A stretch of 64,000 nucleotides of DNA from Chitinophagaceae bacterium (GTDB taxonomy: Bacteria; Bacteroidota; Bacteroidia; Chitinophagales; Chitinophagaceae), in the NCBI GenBank assembly GCA_016715365.1, contig JADKAM010000001.1, positions 1,240,001 through 1,304,000 on the forward strand, read 5' to 3'. Positions 19,161 to 27,587 of this stretch are shown piece after piece. The notes below the pieces were generated by a model, which saw only the letters and a list, made by a program, of their open reading frames with translations, was not told the origin of the DNA and made no database searches. Position 1 is the stretch's first letter. Every line of letters begins with the position of its first letter. Position numbers and translations under genes: made by a program.

Positions 19161-21119
19161 ATGAAAACCAGGCTGATCTTTTTGTTTATTTTATTTCAGT
19201 ATGTTACCCAGCTGTATGCACAGGTTAGTTTACCGGCATTCTTTACAGATAATATGGTATTGCAGCGCAATACGGTAATACCTGTTTGGGGCAGGGCAGC
19301 TGCCAACGAAAAAATCGTGCTGAAGTTTCACAACCAAACAAAAACGGTTAAGGCCGATATAAACGGCCGCTGGATGGCCAGGTTTGATGCTGAAATTGCC
19401 GGAGGCCCTTTTGAATTATTCATAAAAGGAAATAACAGTATCCTGCTAAAAAATATTTTAGTGGGCGATGTATGGCTTTGCAGTGGACAGTCTAATATGG
19501 AGTGGACGGTTGGACAGTCGGACAATGCTGCAAAGGAAATGCGGGGAGCGAACAATCCTTTTATCAGGCATATAAAAATACAACACCAGATCCGCTCATT
19601 ACCGGCAGAAGATGTTAGCACAGCGGGATGGAAAATATGCGATTCAATTTCGGTAGCCGACTTTACAGGTGTTGGGTATTTTTTTGCAAGGAATATTTAC
19701 GACAGTATTAAAGTACCGGTTGGCTTGATAAATGCCAGCTGGGGTGGTACCAATGCCGAAACCTGGATAAGCCGGGAAGGTTTTGAAAGCAGCGATGAAT
19801 TTAAAGATATGATAGCTTCCATGCCTTCAATCAACCTGGATTCGCTTTCACAACTTATGCAGCAAACTAACCGGCAGCGTATTGAAAAATTACAAGGTGA
19901 AAAATTAAATAGGAAAGCTGCAGATGTGTTTAAAGCATTTTCTTTTGACGATTCAACATGGCCGGAACTGAATGCACCGCAACAATGGGAAGTGCAAAGC
20001 ATCGGCGACCTGGATGGAGTGGTTTGGTTGCGAAAGACCATTGTGATCACGGAAGCCGACAGTAAAAAAAATGCCACACTTGAACTGGCAAAAATAGATG
20101 ATGATGATATTACTTACCTGAATGGTATTAAAGTGGGCAGTACCAGCCAGTGGGATGCAAAAAGAAAATATCTTATTCCTGCCGGTGTTTTAAAAGCAGG
20201 GAAAAATGTAATTGCCATACGGGTGGTTGATAATACCGGCGGCGGCGGTATCTGGGGTGATTCTGCCGACCTGAAATTAAACCTGGATGATGCGGCTGTT
20301 TCTTTGTGTGGTAAATGGAAGTGGCAGGTAGAATCGATACAGGATAAGATAAGCGAAAATTCACTCCCCTCTTTATGCTACAATGCCATGATCAATCCGC
20401 TGATACCTTTTAAATTTAAAGGGGTGCTTTGGTACCAGGGCGAATCCAATGCAACAAGGGCTTATCAGTACCGGAAAACATTTCCTTTATTAATACAGGA
20501 CTGGCGGAAAAAATCAGGGCAGGGTGACTTACCTTTTTATTTTGTGCAACTGGCAACATTTAATACATCCGGCAACAGCAATGAAGGCTGTGACTGGGCA
20601 GAACTGAGGGAAGCACAAACAGGTACATTACAATTACCCAATACGGGCATGTGTGTTACCACCGATATTGGAAATCCAAAAGATATTCATCCAACAAATA
20701 AGCAGGACGTAGGTAAAAGATTAGCTGCCATTGCCTTAAACAATCTTTATCAAAAACCGATGGTTTGTTCAGGGCCTGTATACAAATCAATAGAAATACA
20801 TGGAAACGAAATCGGGATTTTATTTGAAAACACGGGTACTGGTTTATTTACGCCGGATAAATACGGCTATATCAAAGGATTTGAAATAGCGGGAAATGAT
20901 AAACAGTTTTATTTTGCCCGGGCATTTATAAAAAATAATACTGTACTGGTATCTTCGGATAAAGTACAGCATCCGGTAGCTGTTCGTTTTGGCTGGATGG
21001 GTGATGCCAGCGAATGTAATTTATTTAACAGGGAAGGATTTCCTGCTGTACCATTCAGAACAGATGAATGGAATACAGTTACCCAAAAGGAAAAGTACAC
21101 AATTAACCTGTTAAAATAA
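19161..21119 (+). CDS. Sialate O-acetylesterase-like (SASA) secreted protein
   Basis: The ATG at 19161, 13 bp after the GH3 stop, opens a signal peptide ending LYAQ; the longer open frame overlaps GH3 and is not used. The 652-residue protein has the SASA nucleophile block CSGQSNMEW, GLINASWGGTNAETW, an inserted jelly-roll domain (about residues 255-390) resembling beta-galactosidase sugar-binding modules, WYQGESNA, and the final D/H block DIHPTNKQDVGKRLA. The family removes O-acetyl groups from sugars, not only sialate; in plant- or microbial-glycan loci it acts as a carbohydrate acetylesterase. It is the last gene of the co-oriented run. Confidence 0.88.
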   Translation: MKTRLIFLFILFQYVTQLYAQVSLPAFFTDNMVLQRNTVIPVWGRAAANEKIVLKFHNQTKTVKADINGRWMARFDAEIAGGPFELFIKGNNSILLKNILVGDVWLCSGQSNMEWTVGQSDNAAKEMRGANNPFIRHIKIQHQIRSLPAEDVSTAGWKICDSISVADFTGVGYFFARNIYDSIKVPVGLINASWGGTNAETWISREGFESSDEFKDMIASMPSINLDSLSQLMQQTNRQRIEKLQGEKLNRKAADVFKAFSFDDSTWPELNAPQQWEVQSIGDLDGVVWLRKTIVITEADSKKNATLELAKIDDDDITYLNGIKVGSTSQWDAKRKYLIPAGVLKAGKNVIAIRVVDNTGGGGIWGDSADLKLNLDDAAVSLCGKWKWQVESIQDKISENSLPSLCYNAMINPLIPFKFKGVLWYQGESNATRAYQYRKTFPLLIQDWRKKSGQGDLPFYFVQLATFNTSGNSNEGCDWAELREAQTGTLQLPNTGMCVTTDIGNPKDIHPTNKQDVGKRLAAIALNNLYQKPMVCSGPVYKSIEIHGNEIGILFENTGTGLFTPDKYGYIKGFEIAGNDKQFYFARAFIKNNTVLVSSDKVQHPVAVRFGWMGDASECNLFNREGFPAVPFRTDEWNTVTQKEKYTINLLK

Positions 21120-21206
21120 CAGGCAGGTTCTAAGCAGTTTTAAAAACTACCATACTTGCTAATTATTGCGCAACGGTATATAAACAACCTGTAGTAATCA
21201 GTCAGC

Positions 21207-21467
21207 TTATTTTTTCACAGCAGGCTTTGCTGCTTTTTTCTTAACCGGAATTACTTTCTTTACTTTTTTAACTGCTTTTTCAGGCTGCGTTTTTTTTATG
21301 CCGGCTACCAGTTTCTTGGCAGCTTTTTTAATTCTCTTTTTAAATTCTTTTTCACCAAGCGCTTCTTTTAATGCAGTAAGAGAAGTATCTAACTGTTCTG
21401 TAACAGTTTTCAAAAAACTGTTAACCGGGATATTGATCTTCTTTGCAGCTTTTTTGTCTGTTGCCAT
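21207..21467 (-). CDS. Small basic Lys/Ala-rich protein, histone H1-like tail
   Basis: This 86-residue protein has a short helical N-terminal part (about residues 10-50) and a C-terminal tail made largely of KK, KAVKK, PVKKKAAKP and similar runs, as in bacterial histone H1/Hc1-like DNA-binding proteins. It is convergent with the glycan operon and lies alone. No signal peptide is present, so it acts in the cytoplasm. Nucleic-acid binding is inferred from composition only. Its start is an ATG 85 bp away from the divergent phosphorus-linked promoter region. Confidence 0.65.
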   Translation of the reverse strand: MATDKKAAKKINIPVNSFLKTVTEQLDTSLTALKEALGEKEFKKRIKKAAKKLVAGIKKTQPEKAVKKVKKVIPVKKKAAKPAVKK

Positions 21468-21552
21468 TGTTCGTTTTTATTGAATGATAACATAAAATTA
21501 ATATAAGCATTGCAGTTTCAATGTTAAGTTTTGCTCAACGTATCATTATGCT

Positions 21553-21607
21553 TAACACTGACATAACATAAGCGTAAACATTTGGTTATGTACATTGTTT
21601 CACTTTG
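21553..21607 (+). promoter_or_regulatory. Candidate PHO-box-like direct repeat and -7 element upstream of the PlcP-like operon
   Basis: TAACA occurs at 21553 and 21564, followed at 21575 by TAAAC, giving an exact 11-bp phase on the coding strand. Twenty bases later TCACTTTG (21600-21607) matches the Bacteroidota -7 element TAnnTTTG at seven of eight positions. PhoB/PhoP-family regulators bind direct repeats phased at 11 bp (for example the Bacillus TTAACA-N5 type). The same arrangement appears at three other promoters in this window. Confidence 0.5.
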
Positions 21608-21636
21608 TAATAACTACTAATCCAAAATTTTGCGTC

Positions 21637-21738
21637 ATGAAAAATATCCGTTATTTTTTTCTGAAGCTTTCTGTAAGAATTTTCCTGCCCATGCTTTCGG
21701 CTTTTTATCCGCCATTGAAATTTTATAAAATCCAGTAA
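21637..21738 (+). CDS. Possible 33-residue leader peptide or small membrane-associated protein
   Basis: An ATG at 21637 opens 33 codons whose stop (TAA, 21736-21738) shares a base with the ATG of the PlcP-like gene (TAATG). The peptide begins MKNIRYFFLKLSVRIFLP and is basic and hydrophobic, so it could insert at the membrane. The stop/start overlap would couple translation of the two frames. It is too short to be confident; it may simply be leader sequence. Confidence 0.35.
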   Translation: MKNIRYFFLKLSVRIFLPMLSAFYPPLKFYKIQ

Positions 21739-22595
21739 TGGATAAAATAAAAAAGCGGAAGCTGGATATATTGGTTCTGTCTGATGTTCACCTTGGTACT
21801 TATGGTTGCCATGCAAAGGAATTGTTGCGCTACCTGAAAACGGTAAAGCCCAAAACAGTCATACTCAATGGCGACATTATTGATATATGGCAGTTCAGCA
21901 AAAGATACTGGCCCAAAAGCCACATGAAAGTGGTTAAACATTTAATGAGCTGGATGAGCAAGGGCGTAAAAATGTATTATATAACCGGCAACCACGATGA
22001 AATGCTGCGCAAGTTTGTAGGTTTTAAAATGGGCTCTCTTAAAATTGTAAATAAAGTAATACTGGAACTGGATGATGACAAGACAGCCTGGTTTTTTCAC
22101 GGTGATGTATTTGATGTAACCATGCAACACAGTAAATGGCTGGCAAAACTGGGAGCTGTTGGTTACGATACACTCATACATATAAACAGGGTAGCCAATT
22201 TTATTTCGGAAAAAATATTTAAAAAAGGAAAACTGTCTTTATCTAAAAAAATAAAGAACAGTGTTAAGAGCGCTGTAAAATTCATCAACAGTTTTGAGCA
22301 AACTGCTGCTGATATCGGCATTAGTAATCAGTACGATTATGTTATCTGCGGACATATTCATCAACCCGAAATGCGGGAAATAGAAAATGAACAGGGAAAG
22401 ATCATGTACCTGAACAGCGGGGACTGGATTGAGAATTTAACGGCACTGGAATATGCAGAGGGCGAATGGAAAATTTACCGCTATGATGAAAATGAAATGC
22501 AGCAATGGATTGAACACAGCAACGAGGAAGAAGAACTGAATAACACACAGCTTTTTGATAACATGCTGGAAGAATTTAACCTGATGAAACAATGA
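21738..22595 (+). CDS. PlcP/LpxH-type metallophosphoesterase (COG2908-like)
   Basis: The 285-residue cytoplasmic protein is a calcineurin-fold phosphoesterase. Metal ligands are visible as SDVHLG (D16, H18), NGDIID (D46), GNHDE (N85-H86), FHGDVFD (H121) and CGHIHQPE (H206, H208). The SDVHLGTYGC start, the YITGNHDEMLRKF stretch and the INSFEQT linker resemble PlcP, the phospholipase C-like enzyme that frees diacylglycerol from phospholipids during phosphate starvation in several bacteria, as well as LpxH, which cuts UDP-diacylglucosamine. Pairing with a GT28-like glycosyltransferase (4-bp overlap) favours the PlcP role, and the TAACA repeat upstream agrees. LpxH or another phosphoesterase remains possible; the fold is certain and the substrate is inferred. 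Confidence 0.75.
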   Translation: MDKIKKRKLDILVLSDVHLGTYGCHAKELLRYLKTVKPKTVILNGDIIDIWQFSKRYWPKSHMKVVKHLMSWMSKGVKMYYITGNHDEMLRKFVGFKMGSLKIVNKVILELDDDKTAWFFHGDVFDVTMQHSKWLAKLGAVGYDTLIHINRVANFISEKIFKKGKLSLSKKIKNSVKSAVKFINSFEQTAADIGISNQYDYVICGHIHQPEMREIENEQGKIMYLNSGDWIENLTALEYAEGEWKIYRYDENEMQQWIEHSNEEEELNNTQLFDNMLEEFNLMKQ

Positions 22596-23680
22596 AGATA
22601 CTCTACGCCATACAAGGCACCGGCAACGGGCATTTAAGCAGGGCAAGGGATATTATTCCCATTCTGCAGCAAAAAGGCGAGCTGGATATTTTGGTAAGTG
22701 GTATACAGGCTGATGTGGAACTTCCTTACCCGGTAAAATATAAATTTAAAGGGCTGAGTTTTATTTTTGGAAAGAATGGTGGCATAGACCTGCTGGCCAC
22801 TTACCGCAAGAGTAATTTAAAACAATTGTACAAAGAAATAAAAAGCCTGCCCATAGAAGATTACGATTTGGTATTAAATGATTTTGAACCGGTAAGTGCC
22901 TGGGCCTGCAAAATGAAACACAGGCCATGCATCGGCCTTAGCCACCAGGCTGCAGTGATCAATAATAAATCGCCCAAACCAAAGAAGAAGGATATGGTAG
23001 GGAAAGTGGTGCTTAATAATTATGCGCCGGTTACCGAAGCGTATGGTTTTCATTTTGGCGCTTACGATAAGGATATTTTTACGCCGGTGATTCGCAGCCA
23101 GGTACGTGAAGCAAAGCCTGTAAATAAAATGCATTACACTGTATACCTGCCGGCTTACAGCGATGAAAGAATCATTAAAGTATTGGGAGAAATAAAAAAC
23201 ATTCAATGGCAGGTATTTAGCAAGCATACCAAAAAAGAATACAAAGAAAAGAATGTACACATCAGGCCAATAAACAATGAGGCATTTATTGAAAGTTTTA
23301 TAACCTGCACCGGTGTGCTTTGTGGTGCCGGGTTTGAAACACCCGCAGAGGCGTTGTATTTGAAAAAGAAACTGATGGTAATACCCATGAAAGGCCAGTA
23401 TGAACAGCAATGCAATGCAGCCGCTTTACAAACAATGCGTGTACCGGTTATTAAAAGCCTGAAGAAAAAACACCTCGATATTATTAAAGATTGGGTAACC
23501 CAAAACCAGGATATAACAATCAATTATCCGGATACAACCCAAAGGATACTTAACATGATCATAAAGAAGCATGGAAACACCGGTAAGAAAAAACCTGCTG
23601 AACTGGGAGAAGGTATTTATTCAATAAAAAAATTAAAAGAAAAAAGCCTGGGGAAAATATTAAATCAACTTGCTGAATAA
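22592..23680 (+). CDS. GT-B glycosyltransferase, GT28/MJ1255-like (candidate glycolipid synthase)
   Basis: The 362-residue protein overlaps the preceding stop by 4 bp (ATGA). Its N-terminus, MKILYAIQGTGNGHLSRA, is the Gly-rich acceptor loop of MurG/MGDG-synthase-like GT-B enzymes. The C-terminal half has the donor-site block CGAGFETPAEALYLKKKLMVIP followed by a Gln-rich GQYEQQCNA segment. GT28-type enzymes move hexose from a nucleotide sugar to a lipid acceptor; together with a PlcP-like enzyme, diacylglycerol is a reasonable acceptor, giving a phosphorus-free glycolipid. This follows from gene context and fold, not from a diagnostic acceptor motif. No signal or membrane segment is evident. 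Confidence 0.72.
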   Translation: MKILYAIQGTGNGHLSRARDIIPILQQKGELDILVSGIQADVELPYPVKYKFKGLSFIFGKNGGIDLLATYRKSNLKQLYKEIKSLPIEDYDLVLNDFEPVSAWACKMKHRPCIGLSHQAAVINNKSPKPKKKDMVGKVVLNNYAPVTEAYGFHFGAYDKDIFTPVIRSQVREAKPVNKMHYTVYLPAYSDERIIKVLGEIKNIQWQVFSKHTKKEYKEKNVHIRPINNEAFIESFITCTGVLCGAGFETPAEALYLKKKLMVIPMKGQYEQQCNAAALQTMRVPVIKSLKKKHLDIIKDWVTQNQDITINYPDTTQRILNMIIKKHGNTGKKKPAELGEGIYSIKKLKEKSLGKILNQLAE

Positions 23681-23685
23681 GGATT

Positions 23686-25077
23686 ATGCTTTTTACAAAA
23701 AATGATTTTGGAGAAGACTTTAAATGGGGTGTTTCCACCGCTGCTTACCAGATAGAAGGCAGCCACAATATTGATGGCAAAGGGCCTTCAATATGGGATA
23801 CATTCACCCAGCGAAAGAAAAAAATATTTAATAATGAAAACGGCAATACTGCATGCGACTATTATAAACACTATGCCGAGGATATAGCGCTTATGTATAA
23901 GCTGAATATTCCCAACCACCGGTTCTCAATTTCCTGGAGCCGTATTTTACCAAATGGTATTGGTGCGGTAAACCACAAGGGCATTGATTTTTATAACCGG
24001 GTCATTGATTTTTGTCTTGAATTGGGGATAGAACCCTGGATTACAATTTATCACTGGGATTTGCCCGAGGCGCTGCAGCAAAAAGGCGGCTGGGCAAACC
24101 GGGAAGTGATACACTGGTTCAGTTATTTTGTTGATTGCTGTATAAAACATTTTGGCGACCGGGTTAAATACTGGATGGTGCTGAATGAGCCGATGGTTTT
24201 TACCGGTGCCGGTTATTTTTTGGGTGTGCATGCACCAGGTAAAAAAGGGTTAAGCAGTTTTCTTGCTGCTGCACATCATGCTGCCATGTGCCAGGCCGAG
24301 GGAGGACGGATCATTAAAACGCTGCGCAGTGATTGTAAAGTGGGCACTACTTTTTCTTATTCGCATATTGAACCATATCGGTACAATGATGAAAGGGATA
24401 ACAAAGCGGCCGCAAAAGTGGATGCACTGCTTAACCGCATGTTTATAGAACCGCTGCTGGGCCTTGGTTATCCAACAAGCGAACTGAAAATACTGGAGCG
24501 TATAGACAGGTTCATGCTGCCGCATGATGAAAAGAAACTGGCTTTTGATATGGATTTTATTGGCCTGCAGAATTACACACGGGAGTTTGTAAGTTATGCA
24601 CCGCTGATGCCTTTTGTAAAAGCCAAAATCATCAAAGCCAGTAAAAGAAATGTGGAGCATACATTGATGGACTGGGAAGTTTACCCACCCTGCATTTATA
24701 ATGCGCTAAAGCGCCTGCATAGTTATGGTACGATCAATGAAATTATTGTTACTGAAAACGGAGCTGCTTTTAACGACAGTTATGAAGAGGACAGGGTGGA
24801 TGATTATAAAAGGGTTAAATTTTTGCAGGACTATATTGCTCAGGTGTTACTGGCAAAAAGAGAAGGAGTGAATGTGAATGGTTATTTTATATGGACCCTG
24901 CTTGATAATTTTGAATGGGCAGAAGGTTATTACCCAAAATTTGGTTTGGTAAATGTTGATTTTAAAACACAGCGCCGGACGGTTAAAAACTCCGGCAGGT
25001 GGTATAGCCAGTTTTTACAAAATACTTTATCAGTTTCAAAAGAGGTTTGGGATAAAGAGAAGTACAGGTTGATATAA
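23686..25077 (+). CDS. GH1 family beta-glycosidase, cytoplasmic
   Basis: The 463-residue protein has no signal peptide and the normal GH1 length. It shows the N-terminal FKWGVSTAAYQIEGS signature, FSISWSRILP, the acid/base Glu in VLNEP (E168), the nucleophile in IVTENG (E357) and the aglycone-site block WTLLDNFEWAEGY. Start is 5 bp after the glycosyltransferase stop, so it is likely the third cistron of that operon. GH1 enzymes hydrolyse or transglycosylate beta-glucosides and galactosides. Some GH1 members act as glycosyl transferases on galactolipids (plant SFR2), so a role in glycolipid turnover is conceivable here, but a cytosolic beta-glucosidase is the default call. Confidence 0.92.
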   Translation: MLFTKNDFGEDFKWGVSTAAYQIEGSHNIDGKGPSIWDTFTQRKKKIFNNENGNTACDYYKHYAEDIALMYKLNIPNHRFSISWSRILPNGIGAVNHKGIDFYNRVIDFCLELGIEPWITIYHWDLPEALQQKGGWANREVIHWFSYFVDCCIKHFGDRVKYWMVLNEPMVFTGAGYFLGVHAPGKKGLSSFLAAAHHAAMCQAEGGRIIKTLRSDCKVGTTFSYSHIEPYRYNDERDNKAAAKVDALLNRMFIEPLLGLGYPTSELKILERIDRFMLPHDEKKLAFDMDFIGLQNYTREFVSYAPLMPFVKAKIIKASKRNVEHTLMDWEVYPPCIYNALKRLHSYGTINEIIVTENGAAFNDSYEEDRVDDYKRVKFLQDYIAQVLLAKREGVNVNGYFIWTLLDNFEWAEGYYPKFGLVNVDFKTQRRTVKNSGRWYSQFLQNTLSVSKEVWDKEKYRLI

Positions 25078-25159
25078 TGATTGCTTAATGATGCGTTTAC
25101 TTTTTAGTTATAAACCGCATGTAATTTTATGCTGCAGTTATCCATATATATAAAGCTAC

Positions 25160-25193
25160 AACCCCTGTTTATTGTAAACGGGGGTTTGGTTTT
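25160..25193. terminator. Probable convergent terminator between the GH1 and GT39 genes
   Basis: AACCCC-T-GTTTA pairs with TAAAC-G-GGGGTT around a short loop, followed on + by TGGTTTT. The hairpin includes the last codons and stop (25169-25171) of the opposing GT39 gene, so it could serve transcripts from both sides. The U-tract is imperfect. Confidence 0.5.
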
Positions 25194-26731
25194 AGAATAT
25201 AATCCATCATGCGCCATACATAAAAATACCTGCAGGTTTTTCCATTTCTTTTCTGTTCAATGATTTGCGGAGGCATGATCGTTGTAAAAATTCCGGAGTA
25301 CAATTCCGCCGCATCTATATAATTATTGGAAGGCACGATGTAGTATGCATCATCGCCGGGTTTCAGTTTCCTGCGCTCATGGTTTATCCAGGCATACTGG
25401 TGTATATCATTTGTATCGCCCATGGCAATTAAATCTCTTTGCATAGGCATGGTTACATAATAATCAATATGCGCTGCCGGAAACCATTTGTTGCTGATGA
25501 TTGCCGCATCTCTTTTCATAACGCCGGTTTGCAGATCGGCTTTAGCCAGATTGGTAAAGTTATTTTTAAAACTTCCCCAGCCGTACATGTCCAAAGTAAA
25601 ATCGCCTTCCCCAAATTTGTTTTTTTCTTTTTTATTGCCCAGGCTGCCCGGCATAAAATTGATGAGTAAAACACCGGCAACAATCACCAGCAATTGAAAG
25701 CCGCAGGCTGCCAGCAATATTTTGGGCATTAATCTTTTTTCAAAACCTGTTGTTAATTTTTGCCTGCTGAAATAACAGGCAGTTAATAAAATCAATCCGT
25801 AATAAGCGGGGCCGGTCCAATGTGGCAGTACATTTTTAAATAAAGAGATAACAGTTGCAATAATTATCAGGGGCAGGCTGCAATACAATAACAACCTTTT
25901 ATGCGATGTTGAAACAGGCAGGTTATTCTTAAAGGCTGCAACAGTTGATGCCAGGATAAAAAAGAAAATGATTGGGTTGGTGTAGAAGATCTGCCCACCG
26001 GTAAAAGTTAAAAAAGAACCGATATCTATTCCTCCATCTGCTATAGTAACCCTGTTGCTGTGGTATAAATAAGTTATAAATTGATTATCAATATTCCATT
26101 GTATAACCGGGTAAAATAATAATAAAGAAATACAACCCGAGAGGTACAAAACAGGCTGCTTAAACCATTGGCGGTTGTGCTGCACGATATACAATAAGAA
26201 CCCAAGCCATAAGAAAACGGTGTGTATTTTGCAAAGCATACCAATACCTGCAATGAGCCCAAACAATAATAAATTTCTTTTTTGCTTCCGGTTAACCCGG
26301 TTATATTTTGTGATGTCAATCAACAAATAAATGCCTCCCGCCCAGCAAACCATTTGTGGCGAATCGGGTAAAATAAATGTGCCGGCAATAATACTGCCGT
26401 AAAGTGTGGCCGTATAAATTATAGCGGCTAAATAGCCGGTAAATGCATTGTTTAATTTGCTGCCACTTAAAAAAATAAACCAGGTTGTAATGGCTGCAGA
26501 AGCAATGGCGCCTGAGCGGATAAAGAGCTCGTAACTGAAATATAGGTTAGCTGTGGTAAAACGGATCAGCCAGCCAACCATCGGCGGATGATCAAAATAA
26601 TTCCATTGCAGGTATTGGGCATACATCCTGTAATACACTTCATCATTGCCCAGTTCAATACTGCCGGCTGTAATACAACGCACGATAGTTGCAATGATGA
26701 TCAGCAGCAGCGTTTTCTTTTTATAATTCAA
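25169..26731 (-). CDS. GT39/ArnT-like membrane glycosyltransferase
   Basis: This 520-residue integral membrane protein has about 10-12 hydrophobic segments and the PMT/ArnT family signature of an acidic pair in the first periplasmic loop (ELGNDEVYYRMY), followed by DHPPMVGWLIR. Family members transfer a sugar from a polyprenyl-phosphate donor to lipid or protein on the periplasmic side. The frame appears to start at a TTG (26729-26731); an in-frame stop lies just upstream and the only other nearby choice is a CTG. It is 37 bp downstream of the PAP2 gene on the same strand, so the two are probably co-transcribed and co-regulated from the PAP2 promoter. Confidence 0.83.
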   Translation of the reverse strand: MNYKKKTLLLIIIATIVRCITAGSIELGNDEVYYRMYAQYLQWNYFDHPPMVGWLIRFTTANLYFSYELFIRSGAIASAAITTWFIFLSGSKLNNAFTGYLAAIIYTATLYGSIIAGTFILPDSPQMVCWAGGIYLLIDITKYNRVNRKQKRNLLLFGLIAGIGMLCKIHTVFLWLGFLLYIVQHNRQWFKQPVLYLSGCISLLLFYPVIQWNIDNQFITYLYHSNRVTIADGGIDIGSFLTFTGGQIFYTNPIIFFFILASTVAAFKNNLPVSTSHKRLLLYCSLPLIIIATVISLFKNVLPHWTGPAYYGLILLTACYFSRQKLTTGFEKRLMPKILLAACGFQLLVIVAGVLLINFMPGSLGNKKEKNKFGEGDFTLDMYGWGSFKNNFTNLAKADLQTGVMKRDAAIISNKWFPAAHIDYYVTMPMQRDLIAMGDTNDIHQYAWINHERRKLKPGDDAYYIVPSNNYIDAAELYSGIFTTIMPPQIIEQKRNGKTCRYFYVWRMMDYILKPNPRLQ

Positions 26732-26768
26732 TATATACAGTTAGAAGGCAAATCATTACAGCAGTTGC

Positions 26769-27458
26769 TTAGCTGGCCTGCATAGCGGCAGGTGGAGCCA
26801 GTTCAGCAGGAACCTGGTGCATTCTCTTAATGGATTTTCTTATACTTATCCTGTTTTGAGCAAGATAGAAAGCCAATATTCCTGAAACGGTTCCCAGCAA
26901 GGCACCAACAATTACATCCAGTAAAAAATGCTGTGCCAGGTAAATGCGTGAATAACCCACCAATATGGCAGCCAGTAAAACAAGCAGCTGCCAGTTTTTA
27001 TTTTTCATCATTAAAACCAATACTGCGGCTATGGCAAAGGCGGTGGCTGTATGGCCCGAAGGGAAGCTGGAACTGCCACTTAAGGTAACGCCGTCTATAA
27101 AATTTAAATAAGTGCCTGCCTCAAAATACAATTTTGGCCTGGGCGAATTGAACAGGTTTTTTAGTAACTGTGCAGCCAGTCCTGAAATTAAAAAAGAATA
27201 CAACAGGGCAAAGCCAGCCTGTTTTCTTTTAAAATAAAAGAACATCAGTGCAGTAAGGCATACCGCAAAAATACCATCGCCCATAAAGGTATAGTTAATA
27301 AAAAAAACGTTTAAATAAAACGGGTGATAGCTGTTGAGTGAAATAAAGGCAGCTTCTTTGCCATTTACAAGTAAAAACAAGATGGCTGCGAACAGGATAG
27401 CTGAGAACCCAGCAAAGTAAATTTTATTCTGGTTTAAAGCGATAGATATTTTTTGCAT
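26769..27458 (-). CDS. PAP2-family membrane phosphatase
   Basis: The 229-residue membrane protein has about six hydrophobic segments and all three PAP2 motifs: K-x6-RP in KNLFNSPRP, SFPSGHT, and SRIYLAQHFLLDV (R-x5-H-x3-D). Members dephosphorylate phosphatidate, phosphatidylglycerol-phosphate, undecaprenyl-pyrophosphate or LPS phosphate at the membrane surface. A TAACA direct repeat with 11-bp phase lies 58-80 bp upstream, and a GT39 gene follows. In a phosphate-limitation setting a phosphatidate-phosphatase role feeding diacylglycerol would fit, but substrate is not readable from sequence. Confidence 0.88.
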   Translation of the reverse strand: MQKISIALNQNKIYFAGFSAILFAAILFLLVNGKEAAFISLNSYHPFYLNVFFINYTFMGDGIFAVCLTALMFFYFKRKQAGFALLYSFLISGLAAQLLKNLFNSPRPKLYFEAGTYLNFIDGVTLSGSSSFPSGHTATAFAIAAVLVLMMKNKNWQLLVLLAAILVGYSRIYLAQHFLLDVIVGALLGTVSGILAFYLAQNRISIRKSIKRMHQVPAELAPPAAMQAS

Positions 27459-27504
27459 CAGCGGGTTATTTACTATGCAAAGTATCCTTCAACATTTACC
27501 AAAT

Positions 27505-27542
27505 TATTAATCCATTGTTAAGCCCGTGTTACTATTTTGTAT
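27505..27542 (-). promoter_or_regulatory. Candidate PHO-box-like direct repeat upstream of the PAP2-GT39 genes
   Basis: On the minus strand two perfect TAACA units (forward TGTTA at 27516 and 27527) are phased at 11 bp. Degenerate units ATACA and TAATA flank them in the same phase (forward 27538 and 27505). The array points toward the PAP2 start, as in the other sites of this window. Confidence 0.42.
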
Positions 27543-27587
27543 TGATCAGGTAAGTTGATAAAATAAAAAACCGGCAGGAGCAGGGGT

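Noticed and set aside
21125..21150. AGTTTTAAAAACT as terminator of the glucan operon
   Set aside because: The palindrome is all A/T with no GC stem and no following T-run, so it would be a weak terminator at best.
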